Below, one piece after another: positions 7,685-14,592 of a stretch of 16,714 bases of DNA. The stretch lies in contig JAFGQA010000460.1 of NCBI GenBank assembly GCA_016935885.1, positions 1 to 16,714 of the forward strand, read 5' to 3'. The position numbers and the translations under genes are program-made. The notes under the pieces were generated by a model. That model was given only the letters and a program-made list of their open reading frames with translations, was not told the origin of the DNA and made no database searches. How positions within the stretch are numbered: position 1 is the first letter of the stretch; each line of letters starts with the position of its first letter. The stretch is from Phycisphaerae bacterium. GTDB taxonomy: Bacteria > Planctomycetota > Phycisphaerae > UBA1845 > UTPLA1.

Positions 7685-9202
7685 CTATGCATTCTGTGCC
7701 GTAGCCTTGACCCTCTCTTCTTGCGACAGGGCAGCCAGGCGCTCCACCGCTTTCACATCCAGTTCAAGGCCCTTGGCAACGCGGGCACCGTACTCGGGGT
7801 CGGCCTTGTAGAAGATCGCCGTCTGGCGCATCTGGATGCGCTTCTGTGCGTTGCCCAGATGAGCGACGATGTTGCCAACCAGGTGATCGCGATCCTCGTC
7901 GGTCATCACCTTGCGATACAGATCCCCGGCCTGGACGAAATCGTCGTTAGGGTGGCTCTGGGCGTGCCGGGCGGCCGTCCCTGAGACTTCAAAAGGCGGC
8001 TCGCCCGCTTGCGGATCGGGCTCGGCTCCGCCGAAAGTGTTCGGGTAATAGTTCGGGCCGCCCCCGCCGTTCGCGTCGAATCGCATGTATCCGTCGCGTT
8101 GATAGCTGTTCATCGGAGCGGCTTTCGGGGCGTTTACCGGCAGCAACTGGTAGTTGGGCCCCAGCCGATAGAGGTGCGCATCGTGGTAAGAATGGATGCG
8201 CGCCTGAAGCATCTTGTCCGGCGACGCCGCGATGCCCGGCACGAAGTTGCCCGGCGAGAAGGCCGCCTGTTCCACCTCGGCGAAGTAGTTTTTCGGGTTT
8301 CGATCGAGAACCATGCGCCCGATCTGGATCAGCGGGAAGTCGCCGTGGGGCCAGACCTTGGTGATGTCGAACGGTTCGAAGCGATAGGTCTTGGCCTGCT
8401 CAGGCGTCATCACCTGCACGCAAACTCTCCACGCCGGAACCGCGCCGTGCTCGATCGACTCCAACAGATCACGCGTGGCATGGTCTGGATCCTCACCCGC
8501 CAGGCGCGCGGCCTCCTCGCGGGTCAGGTTTTGGATGCCCTGCTCGGTCTTGAAGTGGTACTGCACCCAGAAGGACTCACCCTTCGCGTTATACCATTTG
8601 AAGGTGTGGCTGCTGTAGCCGTTCATGTGGCGATACGTCTTGGGCGTGCCCCGATCCGAGAAGAGGACGGTGACCTGGTGGACCGACTCGGGCGTGAGGG
8701 AGAGGAAATCCCAGAACATGTCCGCGTTCTTGGTGTTGGTGGCCGGGTCCCGCTTCTGGGTGTGGATGAAGTCGGGGAACTTCAGCGGATCGCGGATGAA
8801 AAAGACAGGAGTATTGTTCCCCGTCATGTCGTAGTTCCCTTCCTCGGTGTAGAACTTCACTGCAAACCCGCGGGGATCCCGCTCGGAGTCGGCCGAGCCC
8901 TTCTCGCCGCCGACAGTCGAGAATCGCACGAAGACCTCAGTGCGCTTGCCGATCTCGGAGAGGAACCTGGCCCGGGTGTACTGCGTCACGTCGTGTGTAA
9001 CCTCGAAATAGCCGTACGCGCCGGCGCCCTTGGCGTGGACGACGCGCTCTGGAATGCGTTCGCGGTTGAAGTGAGCCAGCTTCTCCATCAGGTGAACGTC
9101 CTGCATGAGGGCCGGCCCGCGGGCGCCCGCGGTCAAGGTGTTCTGGTCGTCGGCGACCGGTTGCCCGGAGGCAGTCGTAAGTTTCTTTCTATCCGCGGCC
9201 AT
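7685..9202 (-). CDS. katA: Haem catalase (small-subunit, clade 3 type)
   Basis: A 505-residue enzyme that dismutates hydrogen peroxide to water and oxygen in the cytoplasm. Core motifs are present: catalytic His56 in [12 protein letters not shown], the distal Asn in GNNTP (128-132) followed by [13 protein letters not shown], and the proximal haem ligand Tyr339 within [14 protein letters not shown] with Arg335. Length and the PERVVHAKG opening fit small-subunit clade 3 monofunctional catalases. ATG at 9202 has AGGAG 7 bases upstream. A short perfect dyad lies just upstream (9221-9235). The gene is separated from tpx by a 250-base gap and probably has its own promoter. Confidence 0.96.
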   Translation of the reverse strand: MAADRKKLTTASGQPVADDQNTLTAGARGPALMQDVHLMEKLAHFNRERIPERVVHAKGAGAYGYFEVTHDVTQYTRARFLSEIGKRTEVFVRFSTVGGEKGSADSERDPRGFAVKFYTEEGNYDMTGNNTPVFFIRDPLKFPDFIHTQKRDPATNTKNADMFWDFLSLTPESVHQVTVLFSDRGTPKTYRHMNGYSSHTFKWYNAKGESFWVQYHFKTEQGIQNLTREEAARLAGEDPDHATRDLLESIEHGAVPAWRVCVQVMTPEQAKTYRFEPFDITKVWPHGDFPLIQIGRMVLDRNPKNYFAEVEQAAFSPGNFVPGIAASPDKMLQARIHSYHDAHLYRLGPNYQLLPVNAPKAAPMNSYQRDGYMRFDANGGGGPNYYPNTFGGAEPDPQAGEPPFEVSGTAARHAQSHPNDDFVQAGDLYRKVMTDEDRDHLVGNIVAHLGNAQKRIQMRQTAIFYKADPEYGARVAKGLELDVKAVERLAALSQEERVKATAQNA

Positions 9203-9220
9203 TTGAAATCTCCTATGCCT

Positions 9221-9235
9221 TGATTCTCTGAATCA
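9221..9235. promoter_or_regulatory. Perfect dyad upstream of the catalase gene, possible operator
   Basis: TGATTC-TCT-GAATCA is a perfect 6-3-6 inverted repeat, 18 bases before the catalase ATG and just upstream of its ribosome site. It could be a regulator site, but it does not match the classical PerR box (7-1-7 TTATAAT/ATTATAA) well, and a dyad of this size can occur by chance. Confidence 0.3.
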
Positions 9236-9325
9236 CTGCTGCGATCACTCCGATCGCTTTCCGCAAGTTCGGTTGCCCGGGGCGAGACATCCTTGGCCGA
9301 TATTCGCATCCTTACGGACGCCGTC

Positions 9326-9400
9326 TCAATCGTACGTCGTCCCGTACTCGCTCAGCAGTCTGGACAAGTCCGCCAGGTCCACGTCGCCGCCGAAGCCGAT
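9326..9400 (-). pseudogene. Remnant of a dockerin-like C-terminal tail
   Basis: On the minus strand this stretch reads GGDVDLADLSRLLSEYGTTY followed by Asp and a stop. That is the second-repeat pattern of the dockerin/EF-hand-like (D-x-D, LxDL, LL..YGT) tails often found at the C-terminus of planctomycete surface proteins. No start or upstream gene body is attached, and a palindromic repeat abuts it at 9405. It is best read as a gene relic cut off by repeat insertion or deletion. Confidence 0.5.
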
Positions 9401-9404
9401 CTGT

Positions 9405-9434
9405 GTGGTTCACCGGTTGAGAAGCCGGTGCCAC
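9405..9434. repeat. Palindromic repeat (CACCGG hairpin)
   Basis: GTGG (9405-9408) and CACCGG (9411-9416) pair with CCGGTG (9425-9430) and CCAC (9431-9434). The GTGGCACCGG-type ends resemble half of the in-frame repeat at 2966-3017, suggesting one repeat family. It lies 18 bases beyond the tpx stop codon and may also act as a weak transcript end. Confidence 0.6.
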
Positions 9435-9452
9435 GGAGGCTATAGGTTGACC

Positions 9453-9968
9453 TTAGAGGACCGCCTTCACGGCTTTGAGCGCCGTCGCGTAGTCTGGCTC
9501 ATGGGTCACCTCAGGAACGTACTCGGCGTGCACAATCCTCCCTTCGCGGTCGATGACGAAGACCGCGCGGGACAATAGGCCCAACTCGCGGATGTACACG
9601 CCGTAGGCCTCACCGAAGGCGCGGTACTTGTAGTCGCTCGCCGTGATGACGCGCTCGATCCCTTCGGCGCCGCAGAAACGGGCCAGCGCAAACGGCAAAT
9701 CGAGGCTCACGCTCAAAACCACGACGTCTTCCGACAGGCCGATCGCCTCTTTGTTGAAGGTGCGTGTTTGCGTGGCGCAGACCGGCGTGTCAATGCTGGG
9801 CGCCACGCTCAGCACGCGCACCTTGCCATGGAATGATTCGCACGCGACGTCGGCGAGATCGTTGCCCACCAGCTTGAAATGGGGCGCCTGATCGCCCGCC
9901 TTGATTTCGGGGCCCACGAGCGTCAACGGCTTCCCCTTGAACGTCACGGCGTTCGCTCTTTCCGTCAT
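9453..9968 (-). CDS. tpx: Thiol peroxidase (Tpx, atypical 2-Cys peroxiredoxin)
   Basis: A 171-residue cytoplasmic peroxidase that reduces hydrogen peroxide and alkyl hydroperoxides with thioredoxin as usual reductant. The N-terminal VTFKGKPLTLVG hairpin is characteristic of Tpx. The peroxidatic Cys64 lies in PSIDTPVCATQTRTFN and the resolving Cys99 in ARFCGAEG, so both family cysteines are present. Length is normal. AAGGAG sits 10 bases before the ATG. The gene lies 120 bases after the cytochrome c peroxidase gene; hairpins in that gap (9987-10009) abut the ribosome site. Confidence 0.96.
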   Translation of the reverse strand: MTERANAVTFKGKPLTLVGPEIKAGDQAPHFKLVGNDLADVACESFHGKVRVLSVAPSIDTPVCATQTRTFNKEAIGLSEDVVVLSVSLDLPFALARFCGAEGIERVITASDYKYRAFGEAYGVYIRELGLLSRAVFVIDREGRIVHAEYVPEVTHEPDYATALKAVKAVL

Positions 9969-9986
9969 GTGTTGTGTCTCCTTCCG

Positions 9987-10009
9987 TTTGGGCCTTGGGC
10001 TCGCCCAAA
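9987..10009 (-). promoter_or_regulatory. Alternative hairpins just upstream of the tpx ribosome site
   Basis: Two mutually exclusive stems share one arm: TTTGGGC (9987-9993) or TTGGGC (9995-10000) can each pair with GCCCAA(A) at 10003-10009. The arrangement ends 3-4 bases from the tpx AAGGAG. It could tune translation or processing between the upstream operon and tpx; a functional role is not shown. Confidence 0.3.
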
Positions 10010-10088
10010 TGGTTCAAGTTTCGCCTCGAGCCCATGGATAACACCCGAGCGCAAGGGCGATGGACCCCCTGCGCCGCTCCACGTTACC

Positions 10089-11504
10089 CTACAGGCATTG
10101 CATGAATGCCACGAGATCCTCCCTTTCCTGCTTCGTGAGTTTGACGCCCGTGATCAGGTTGAAGAATTCAACCGTGTCCTCCAGCGTCAGCAGCCGCCTG
10201 TCGTGCAGATAGGGTGGCGAGTCCTTGATGCCGCGCAGTGGAAAGGTCTTGATCGGACCGTCGCTGGCCGCCATCCGGCCGTTGATCATCTGCGGCTTGA
10301 AAAACCGCTCGGTTCGGAGGTTGTGCATCAGGTTGTCCGTGTAATACGGCGACGGGTGACATTCGGCACACCGCCCCTTGTTGAAGAAGACCTCCTGCCC
10401 TCGCACTTCGGACTCGGTGGCCTTGCCGGGATCGAGCTTGCCAAAGATGTCCAGCTTCGGGGCCGGCGGGAAGTCGAAAAGCTCCTCCACCTCGGCCATG
10501 AAGTGGACCTGGCTTCCTCGGTCCAGAATGTTGAGCCCCTTCTTGGTGCCGATCACGGGATCGCCGTCGAAGTAGGCCGCGCGCTGCTCGAACTCCGTGA
10601 AGTCCTCGATGCTCTTCAGGGCTCGTTGCGAGCCGAACAACCGCTGGATGTTGACGCCGCGTAGAGGAGGCGTGTCCAAGCCATGGCGAAACTCTTGTGG
10701 TCGGATATCACCCACCAGGTGGGTGGTGGCGTTGGTGTGGCCATTCACGTGGCAGTCGAGGCAGGTGACGCCGCGGTGGGGCCGTGCGGAGCGACGGTCC
10801 TCCGTCTGGTTGAACTGCTGCTGTGGAAACGGCGTCACCAGCAAGCGCATACCTTCTATCTGCTTCGGGTTCAGGATGCCGTTGAACAACTCGTAGTAGT
10901 TGTCGATCGTCACCACCTTGCCCTGCGAAACGTCCCCCAGATCAGGTCGCGTCGTGATGTACATGGGCGGCGGAAACTCGGGCAGGAAGTGCGCCGGAAG
11001 GTCGTAGTCGAGATCGAATCGCGTCAGGTCACGCCCTTCCTGCCGCTTGATCTCGTCAATGTGATGCTGCGGGAAGACCATGCCCCCCTCCGCGTGGTTG
11101 GGGTGCGGCAGCGGCAAAAAGCCCTTGGGGAAAATCCCCTTCTCACGAATCTCCTGCGGCGACATCTCGCAGAGCTTCTCCCAGGTCATGCCGGGCGGCA
11201 GCTTAACGCGCACGCCGGCCTGGACGGCCTTGCCGCGGGACATGGTCACGCCTTGCGCGGGACGGTCGCTCAGATCGTACCGCTCGGCGAGCAAATCCAT
11301 CTGTCGCTTCATGATCTCAGGCTTGGCTGCCGCCATGCGCGCCATCGTTGTCTCGAAGTCTTCCTTGATGACGACGGGAGAGTAGCTTGACGCGCTCTGT
11401 GCCATCGCCTTGAAAACGAACCCCCCGACGATCGCCGCTCCAAGGACGACTACCGCCGCGAAGAGCCGCGCACCATGCTGGTACTTACTCTTTCTCTGTT
11501 TCAT
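10089..11504 (-). CDS. Di-haem cytochrome c peroxidase-like protein (CCP/MauG superfamily)
   Basis: A 471-residue exported protein with an N-terminal hydrophobic signal or anchor (about residues 13-35, ending near AMAQSA). Two c-type haem sites are seen, CLDCH (248-252) and CAECH (379-383), with the C-terminal part (FFNKGRCAECHPSPYYTDN, LRGIKDSPPYLHD, LTLEDTVEFFN) clearly of the bacterial CCP/MauG group. It should act outside the cytoplasmic membrane, passing electrons to peroxide. Unusual is the roughly 210-residue region before the first haem, where ordinary CCPs (about 320-350 residues) have their first haem near residue 50-80. ATG at 11504 has AGGAG about 8 bases upstream. It begins only 11 bases after the selenoprotein gene, so the two are almost certainly co-transcribed. 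Confidence 0.88.
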   Translation of the reverse strand: MKQRKSKYQHGARLFAAVVVLGAAIVGGFVFKAMAQSASSYSPVVIKEDFETTMARMAAAKPEIMKRQMDLLAERYDLSDRPAQGVTMSRGKAVQAGVRVKLPPGMTWEKLCEMSPQEIREKGIFPKGFLPLPHPNHAEGGMVFPQHHIDEIKRQEGRDLTRFDLDYDLPAHFLPEFPPPMYITTRPDLGDVSQGKVVTIDNYYELFNGILNPKQIEGMRLLVTPFPQQQFNQTEDRRSARPHRGVTCLDCHVNGHTNATTHLVGDIRPQEFRHGLDTPPLRGVNIQRLFGSQRALKSIEDFTEFEQRAAYFDGDPVIGTKKGLNILDRGSQVHFMAEVEELFDFPPAPKLDIFGKLDPGKATESEVRGQEVFFNKGRCAECHPSPYYTDNLMHNLRTERFFKPQMINGRMAASDGPIKTFPLRGIKDSPPYLHDRRLLTLEDTVEFFNLITGVKLTKQEREDLVAFMQCL

Positions 11505-11515
11505 GGTTTCATCTC

Positions 11516-12265
11516 CTACTGTTGGCTGGCCTTGTTTACCTGCTCCGCGTCAGCGGATTCCGTTTCCGGCTTCCAGGCTTTCCAGACTTTGCCGGCCAGG
11601 TCGGGATGCGGCTTGAGCGTGGTCTTGCCCGGCGACCATCCCGATGGCATCACTTCGTCCGTCTCGCGCACGTGTTTGAACGCCTGCACCTGACGAATCA
11701 ACTCCCGCACGTCGCGTCCCACTGGCGGCGCCAGGACCTCCATTGCCTGAATGATGCCGTCGGGATCAATCAGGAACCGTCCCCTGATGTTGACCCCGGC
11801 GCTTTCATCATAGACCCCATACACCCTGCCGATCCGTCCGCCCGCGTCTGAGACCATCGGGAACGGCACGCCGCCCGGGACCATCTTGGAAAGCTCCTCT
11901 TCCTGCCAAATCTTGTGCGTAAAATGGCTGTCCGTGCTCACGGAAAGCACTTGAACCCCCAACTCGTTGAACTGCTTGTGCTTCGCGGCAACTGCCGTCA
12001 ATTCCGTCGGTCAGACGAATGTGAAGTCACCGGGGTAGAAGCAGAGCACCACCCACTGGCCCTTGTAGTCGGACAGCTTGACGTTCTTGAACCCGCCGTC
12101 TACATACGCCGTCGCCTCGAAGTCTGGCGCAGGACCGCCCACATGCGCGACCATCTTAGATTCCCCTTGTTGAAGTGGCCGTTGCCTGTCAAAGGACTCG
12201 TCGGTCTCGGACCGACCGATCGGTCCCTTTGCCGGTTGAACACACCCTTGCTGTTTCTCTGCCAT
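11516..12265 (-). CDS. prxU: Selenocysteine-containing peroxiredoxin (AhpC/TSA, PrxU-like), TGA read as Sec
   Basis: A typical AhpC/TSA peroxiredoxin of 249 residues if the in-frame TGA at 12011-12013 is decoded as selenocysteine. The TGA is exactly at the peroxidatic position: FYPGDFTFV-[TGA][11 protein letters not shown], where relatives have FTFVCPTE. Frame and homology continue without a break: [33 protein letters not shown] and [13 protein letters not shown] short hairpin with apical GU lies 14-25 bases after the TGA (see SECIS feature). The resolving Cys segment reads DEVMPSGW where 2-Cys enzymes have VCPA, so it is a 1-Sec type. The start is uncertain: ATG 12265 has AGGAG at good spacing, while an internal ATG at 12154 has AAGGGGA, would place Sec at residue 48 and fits the family's usual N-terminus ([14 protein letters not shown]). 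The gene lies between the rubredoxin-like and cytochrome c peroxidase genes. Confidence 0.88.
11986..12013 (-). promoter_or_regulatory. Sec TGA codon and candidate bacterial SECIS hairpin
   Basis: Counting the U of UGA as +1, a CGGC / GCCG stem (+17 to +20 with +25 to +28) closes a 4-base loop AGUU, which places G at +22 and U at +23. Bacterial SECIS elements, as in E. coli fdhF, show a short stem just after the UGA with a GU in the apical loop at about this distance, read by SelB. A 2-bp UU/AA stem below an internal loop may extend it. The hairpin is within coding sequence, as expected for bacteria. Confidence 0.65.
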
Positions 12266-12287
12266 GGCGATGCTCCTCAGCCTCGAG

Positions 12288-12620
12288 CTATCCCCACTTG
12301 CCCTTGGCGGCGTGGATCTGCATCTCGGTCATGGCCAGCTTCATGATCTCGTAGCTGTGCGCCACAGCCTTCTGGAACACGTCCACACAGCCGGGATCGA
12401 GATTGTCTTCGACGCCGTCCTTGCAGACCTGCTCCATCTTGCGGCCCAGGTTCACCAGCCGACAATGAAGGGCGTTCGTGTGCCGTGACCGCTCCACCAG
12501 ATTCGCGGCCTTCTCATCCAACGCCGTGAACTTCTCGGCAGGGGCGCCACACTTGGGGCACTGCGCCGGAGGCTCGTCACCGTCATGAATGTATCCGCAT
12601 ACACACTTCCACTTTCTCAT
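12288..12620 (-). CDS. Rubredoxin-like domain protein with helical C-terminus
   Basis: A 110-residue protein. The first 30 residues are a rubredoxin-like iron-binding module of the kind found at rubrerythrin ends: [20 protein letters not shown] then CPKCGAP. The iron ligands would be Cys6, Cys8, Cys21 and Cys24; the first pair is C-x-C, one residue shorter than the usual C-x-x-C. Residues 31-110 look helical and contain three more cysteines (53, 66 and 78 or nearby), with no recognised family. ATG at 12620 has GGAG about 8 bases upstream. The stop codon is 22 bases before the peroxiredoxin start, so it may be its electron donor; this is inferred from position only. Confidence 0.82.
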   Translation of the reverse strand: MRKWKCVCGYIHDGDEPPAQCPKCGAPAEKFTALDEKAANLVERSRHTNALHCRLVNLGRKMEQVCKDGVEDNLDPGCVDVFQKAVAHSYEIMKLAMTEMQIHAAKGKWG

Positions 12621-12662
12621 CTTGGTTTCTCCTTTTCGTTGTACTGCGCAGGCTTGCTGCCG

Positions 12663-13163
12663 TCACAGCCTGATCTCGAGGACGTCGAACCACGCCCCCG
12701 TCCCGGTTACAGAATCCATCTCGGCCTGAACGATCGCCACGTGACCTTCCTCAATCTCCACAAACCGCTGAAAGAGCTTCTGTCCTTCCGCCGGCAACTC
12801 CGCGACCATCTTCCTGTAGAAGCCGCTGGTCTTTCGCTCCGCCTCCAGCGCCTTTCCGAGCATTTTCAGCTCGGTCCCATGGCCCACGTCGGACATGCCC
12901 TCCGACACGCTGTCCGCCGCCTCGGTGATGACCTTCTGAGAAGGTACAGCCGTCTCGAGCGCAACCGCGTTGACCTCGCCCGTCCGGCGCCATTCCTCAA
13001 GCCGGCTCTCCAGATAATCCACGTGCCCCTGCTCCTCGTCGGCCAGCACTGTAAAAACGCGCTTGCCCACCGGATCGGCTGCCTTCTTCGCAGCCGCCTT
13101 GTACACGTCACGTACTTCGTTCTCGAACTCGATGGCCGTCTGTATCGCCTTCTCGATCGTCAT
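12663..13163 (-). CDS. Ferritin-like diiron protein (rubrerythrin-type)
   Basis: A 166-residue four-helix-bundle protein with Glu14 or Glu16 in EFENEVRDVY, Glu44/His47 in DEEQGH, Glu107 or Glu109 in LEAERKTSGFY and Glu138/His141 in EIEEGH, a full rubrerythrin-type diiron site. There is no rubredoxin domain, but a separate rubredoxin-like protein is encoded 42 bases downstream, which together would make a split rubrerythrin. The ATG at 13163 is chosen because GAGGAG lies 8 bases before it and the four-helix domain starts at once; the longer open frame back to 13346 is arginine-rich and is the shadow of the ferritin gene. Confidence 0.88.
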   Translation of the reverse strand: MTIEKAIQTAIEFENEVRDVYKAAAKKAADPVGKRVFTVLADEEQGHVDYLESRLEEWRRTGEVNAVALETAVPSQKVITEAADSVSEGMSDVGHGTELKMLGKALEAERKTSGFYRKMVAELPAEGQKLFQRFVEIEEGHVAIVQAEMDSVTGTGAWFDVLEIRL

Positions 13164-13197
13164 GTATCTGCTCCTCAACACACAGAAACGCTCACTA

Positions 13198-13710
13198 TCA
13201 AGCCCCGGCCGTCGGTGCCGCCGGCGGCGTGCGCTGACCCAGCTCGCGATCGAGCATGAACAGCATGCCTCCACGGTCGCCAACCAGCTTGAGCTTGCCG
13301 GCAATCTCCTGAGCCGACGCCTCCTCCTCCACCTGCTCCGTGACAAACCACTGGAGAAAGGCGTTTGCGGCGTGGTCCTTCTCGTTCAGGGCCAGGTCCA
13401 CGAGGGCGTTGATCAGACCGGTGACCTTGCTCTCGTGCTTGCACGTGTGCTCGAAAACCTCCAACGGGGAAGTCCACTCGGTCTTCGGAGCGTCAATCTG
13501 TGCCAGCGTCACGGTTCCGCCGCGTTCGTTAATGAAGTCGAAGAACTTCATCGCGTGCATGTGCTCCTCGATCGCCTGCATCCGCATCCACCCAGCCATC
13601 CCCTTGAGGTTTTGTGACTCGAAGTACGCCGCCATCGACAAATACAGGTAAGAAGAAAACAACTCCGCGTTGAGCTGTTCGTTGAAGGCACGCTCGATTT
13701 TGGAATTCAT
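13198..13710 (-). CDS. ftnA: Non-haem ferritin (FtnA type)
   Basis: A 170-residue iron-storage protein expected to form a 24-subunit shell. The ferroxidase centre is complete: Glu16, Glu49, His52, Glu93 and Glu125, with the third-site residues Glu128 and Glu129 of bacterial FtnA also in place (VTEQVEEE). The N-terminus NEQLNAELFSSYLYLSMAAYF is the family hallmark. A Pro/Ala-rich tail follows the last helix. ATG at 13710 has GGAGAG 9-10 bases upstream; the open frame continues further upstream but without family similarity. It is the first gene of the tight ftn to cytochrome c peroxidase run and follows the PerR gene after 132 bases that include a hairpin. Confidence 0.95.
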   Translation of the reverse strand: MNSKIERAFNEQLNAELFSSYLYLSMAAYFESQNLKGMAGWMRMQAIEEHMHAMKFFDFINERGGTVTLAQIDAPKTEWTSPLEVFEHTCKHESKVTGLINALVDLALNEKDHAANAFLQWFVTEQVEEEASAQEIAGKLKLVGDRGGMLFMLDRELGQRTPPAAPTAGA

Positions 13711-13812
13711 CACGTTGCACTCTCCATTTCCGTAAGTCTGCGTCGCATGCCCCGCGACCGCGGCCGCACCCAGCTTCCGCCAAGCCGCGAGGCACCGCAC
13801 CTAGTTTCACTC

Positions 13813-13834
13813 CCGTGGCAAGGCTCCGCCACGG
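13813..13834 (-). terminator. Hairpin downstream of the PerR gene
   Basis: CCGTGGC (13813-13819) and GCCACGG (13828-13834) form a 7-bp perfect stem with an 8-base loop, 9 bases past the PerR stop codon. No U-tract follows on the minus strand, so complete termination is doubtful; it may partly separate perR from the ferritin operon, or be another palindromic repeat. Confidence 0.4.
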
Positions 13835-13842
13835 TCCGCGAC

Positions 13843-14256
13843 TCAGCTTCCTTGGCAGTCCGGGCAGACGCCCAGGAAGTCCAGGCGAAAGCCGACGATG
13901 TCGTATCCGGCCAAACTGCGGACTTCTCCCTTGACGAAATCCTTGGGCAGGTCGTGCACGTCGGCGACGCGCCCGCAGTGGATACACTGCGCGTGGTAGT
14001 GCCGGTCGGGATTGCCATCAAACCGAGCCTCAGCCCCGCTGATCTGGAGCTTCTGAATCACGCCGTTCTGCGCCAGCAGCTCCAAGTTCCGATAAACGGT
14101 GCCCAGGCTGATCTTGGGAAGGCGAGCCCGAGCCACCTCGTACAGCTCCGCCGCCGTGGGATGACAGCTCAACTGCTGCAATTCTTCCAGCACCACCCTT
14201 CGCTGCCGCGTGTTCCTTTGGGCTCTTCCGGTTGACATCACCAACTCGTCACTCAC
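13843..14256 (-). CDS. perR: PerR-type peroxide sensor (Fur family repressor)
   Basis: A 137-residue DNA-binding repressor that senses hydrogen peroxide by metal-catalysed oxidation of its own His ligands. The winged helix covers about 15-75 (ISLGTVYRNLELLAQNGVI is the recognition part). All five regulatory-metal ligands of B. subtilis PerR are matched at identical spacing: His32, Asp80, His86, His88 and Asp99. The last is Asp where Fur has Glu, which favours PerR over Fur. The structural zinc cysteines are Cys91, Cys94, Cys131 and Cys134. Start is GTG 14256 or, equally possible, ATG 14238; neither has a strong ribosome site. It stands first in the peroxide island and very probably controls it and its own promoter. 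Confidence 0.92.
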   Translation of the reverse strand: MSDELVMSTGRAQRNTRQRRVVLEELQQLSCHPTAAELYEVARARLPKISLGTVYRNLELLAQNGVIQKLQISGAEARFDGNPDRHYHAQCIHCGRVADVHDLPKDFVKGEVRSLAGYDIVGFRLDFLGVCPDCQGS

Positions 14257-14592
14257 TCAAACTGACCGATTCTTCCAAGGCACCTGATCGCAACGGCCTT
14301 TCCCACAAGCGTCAGGGCTTGCGAGATCTGTCGCGTCACGATCTTACTGGAGAAGCTCGCTCATTCGCCTACGGGGTCCAACTCAGAACCCGTTTTCGCT
14401 ACAGCACTTACGATACATGACCTTTTCGCCGTCTGAAAATCGGTTAGTCTGCGTTCACCGAGTGCGCCCACCCGGCCTCCGCCTCCGTGATGGCCCGCCA
14501 CCCAGCTTCCAACCCAGCCCCAAACACCGTGCCCAATACCGCCGGCGTCTTGCGAGCCGGTCCGTTGATGCCCTGACTCGTCGTGCTTACAG

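Noticed and set aside
8009..9223. 404-residue plus-strand ORF
   Set aside because: It is antisense to the catalase gene in a GC-rich frame; no motif or ribosome site supports it.
11516..12001. A separate truncated peroxiredoxin gene starting at TTG 12001
   Set aside because: It has no ribosome site of its own, lacks the active-site segment, and joins in frame with the upstream 84-residue ORF across the single TGA codon.
12011..12013. TGA as a plain nonsense mutation making a pseudogene
   Set aside because: Not fully excluded, but the TGA hits the only codon where Cys-to-Sec exchange is expected, the frame is otherwise intact and a SECIS-like hairpin follows.
13164..13346. Upstream extension of the ferritin-like gene ending at 12663
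   Set aside because: The extra 61 residues are Arg-rich and overlap the ferritin gene in another frame; ATG 13163 has a strong ribosome site.
13801..13845. Possible Sec read-through of the perR TGA stop
   Set aside because: The protein already ends normally after the CPDC zinc motif, and the downstream hairpin lies too far away and has no conserved coding after it.
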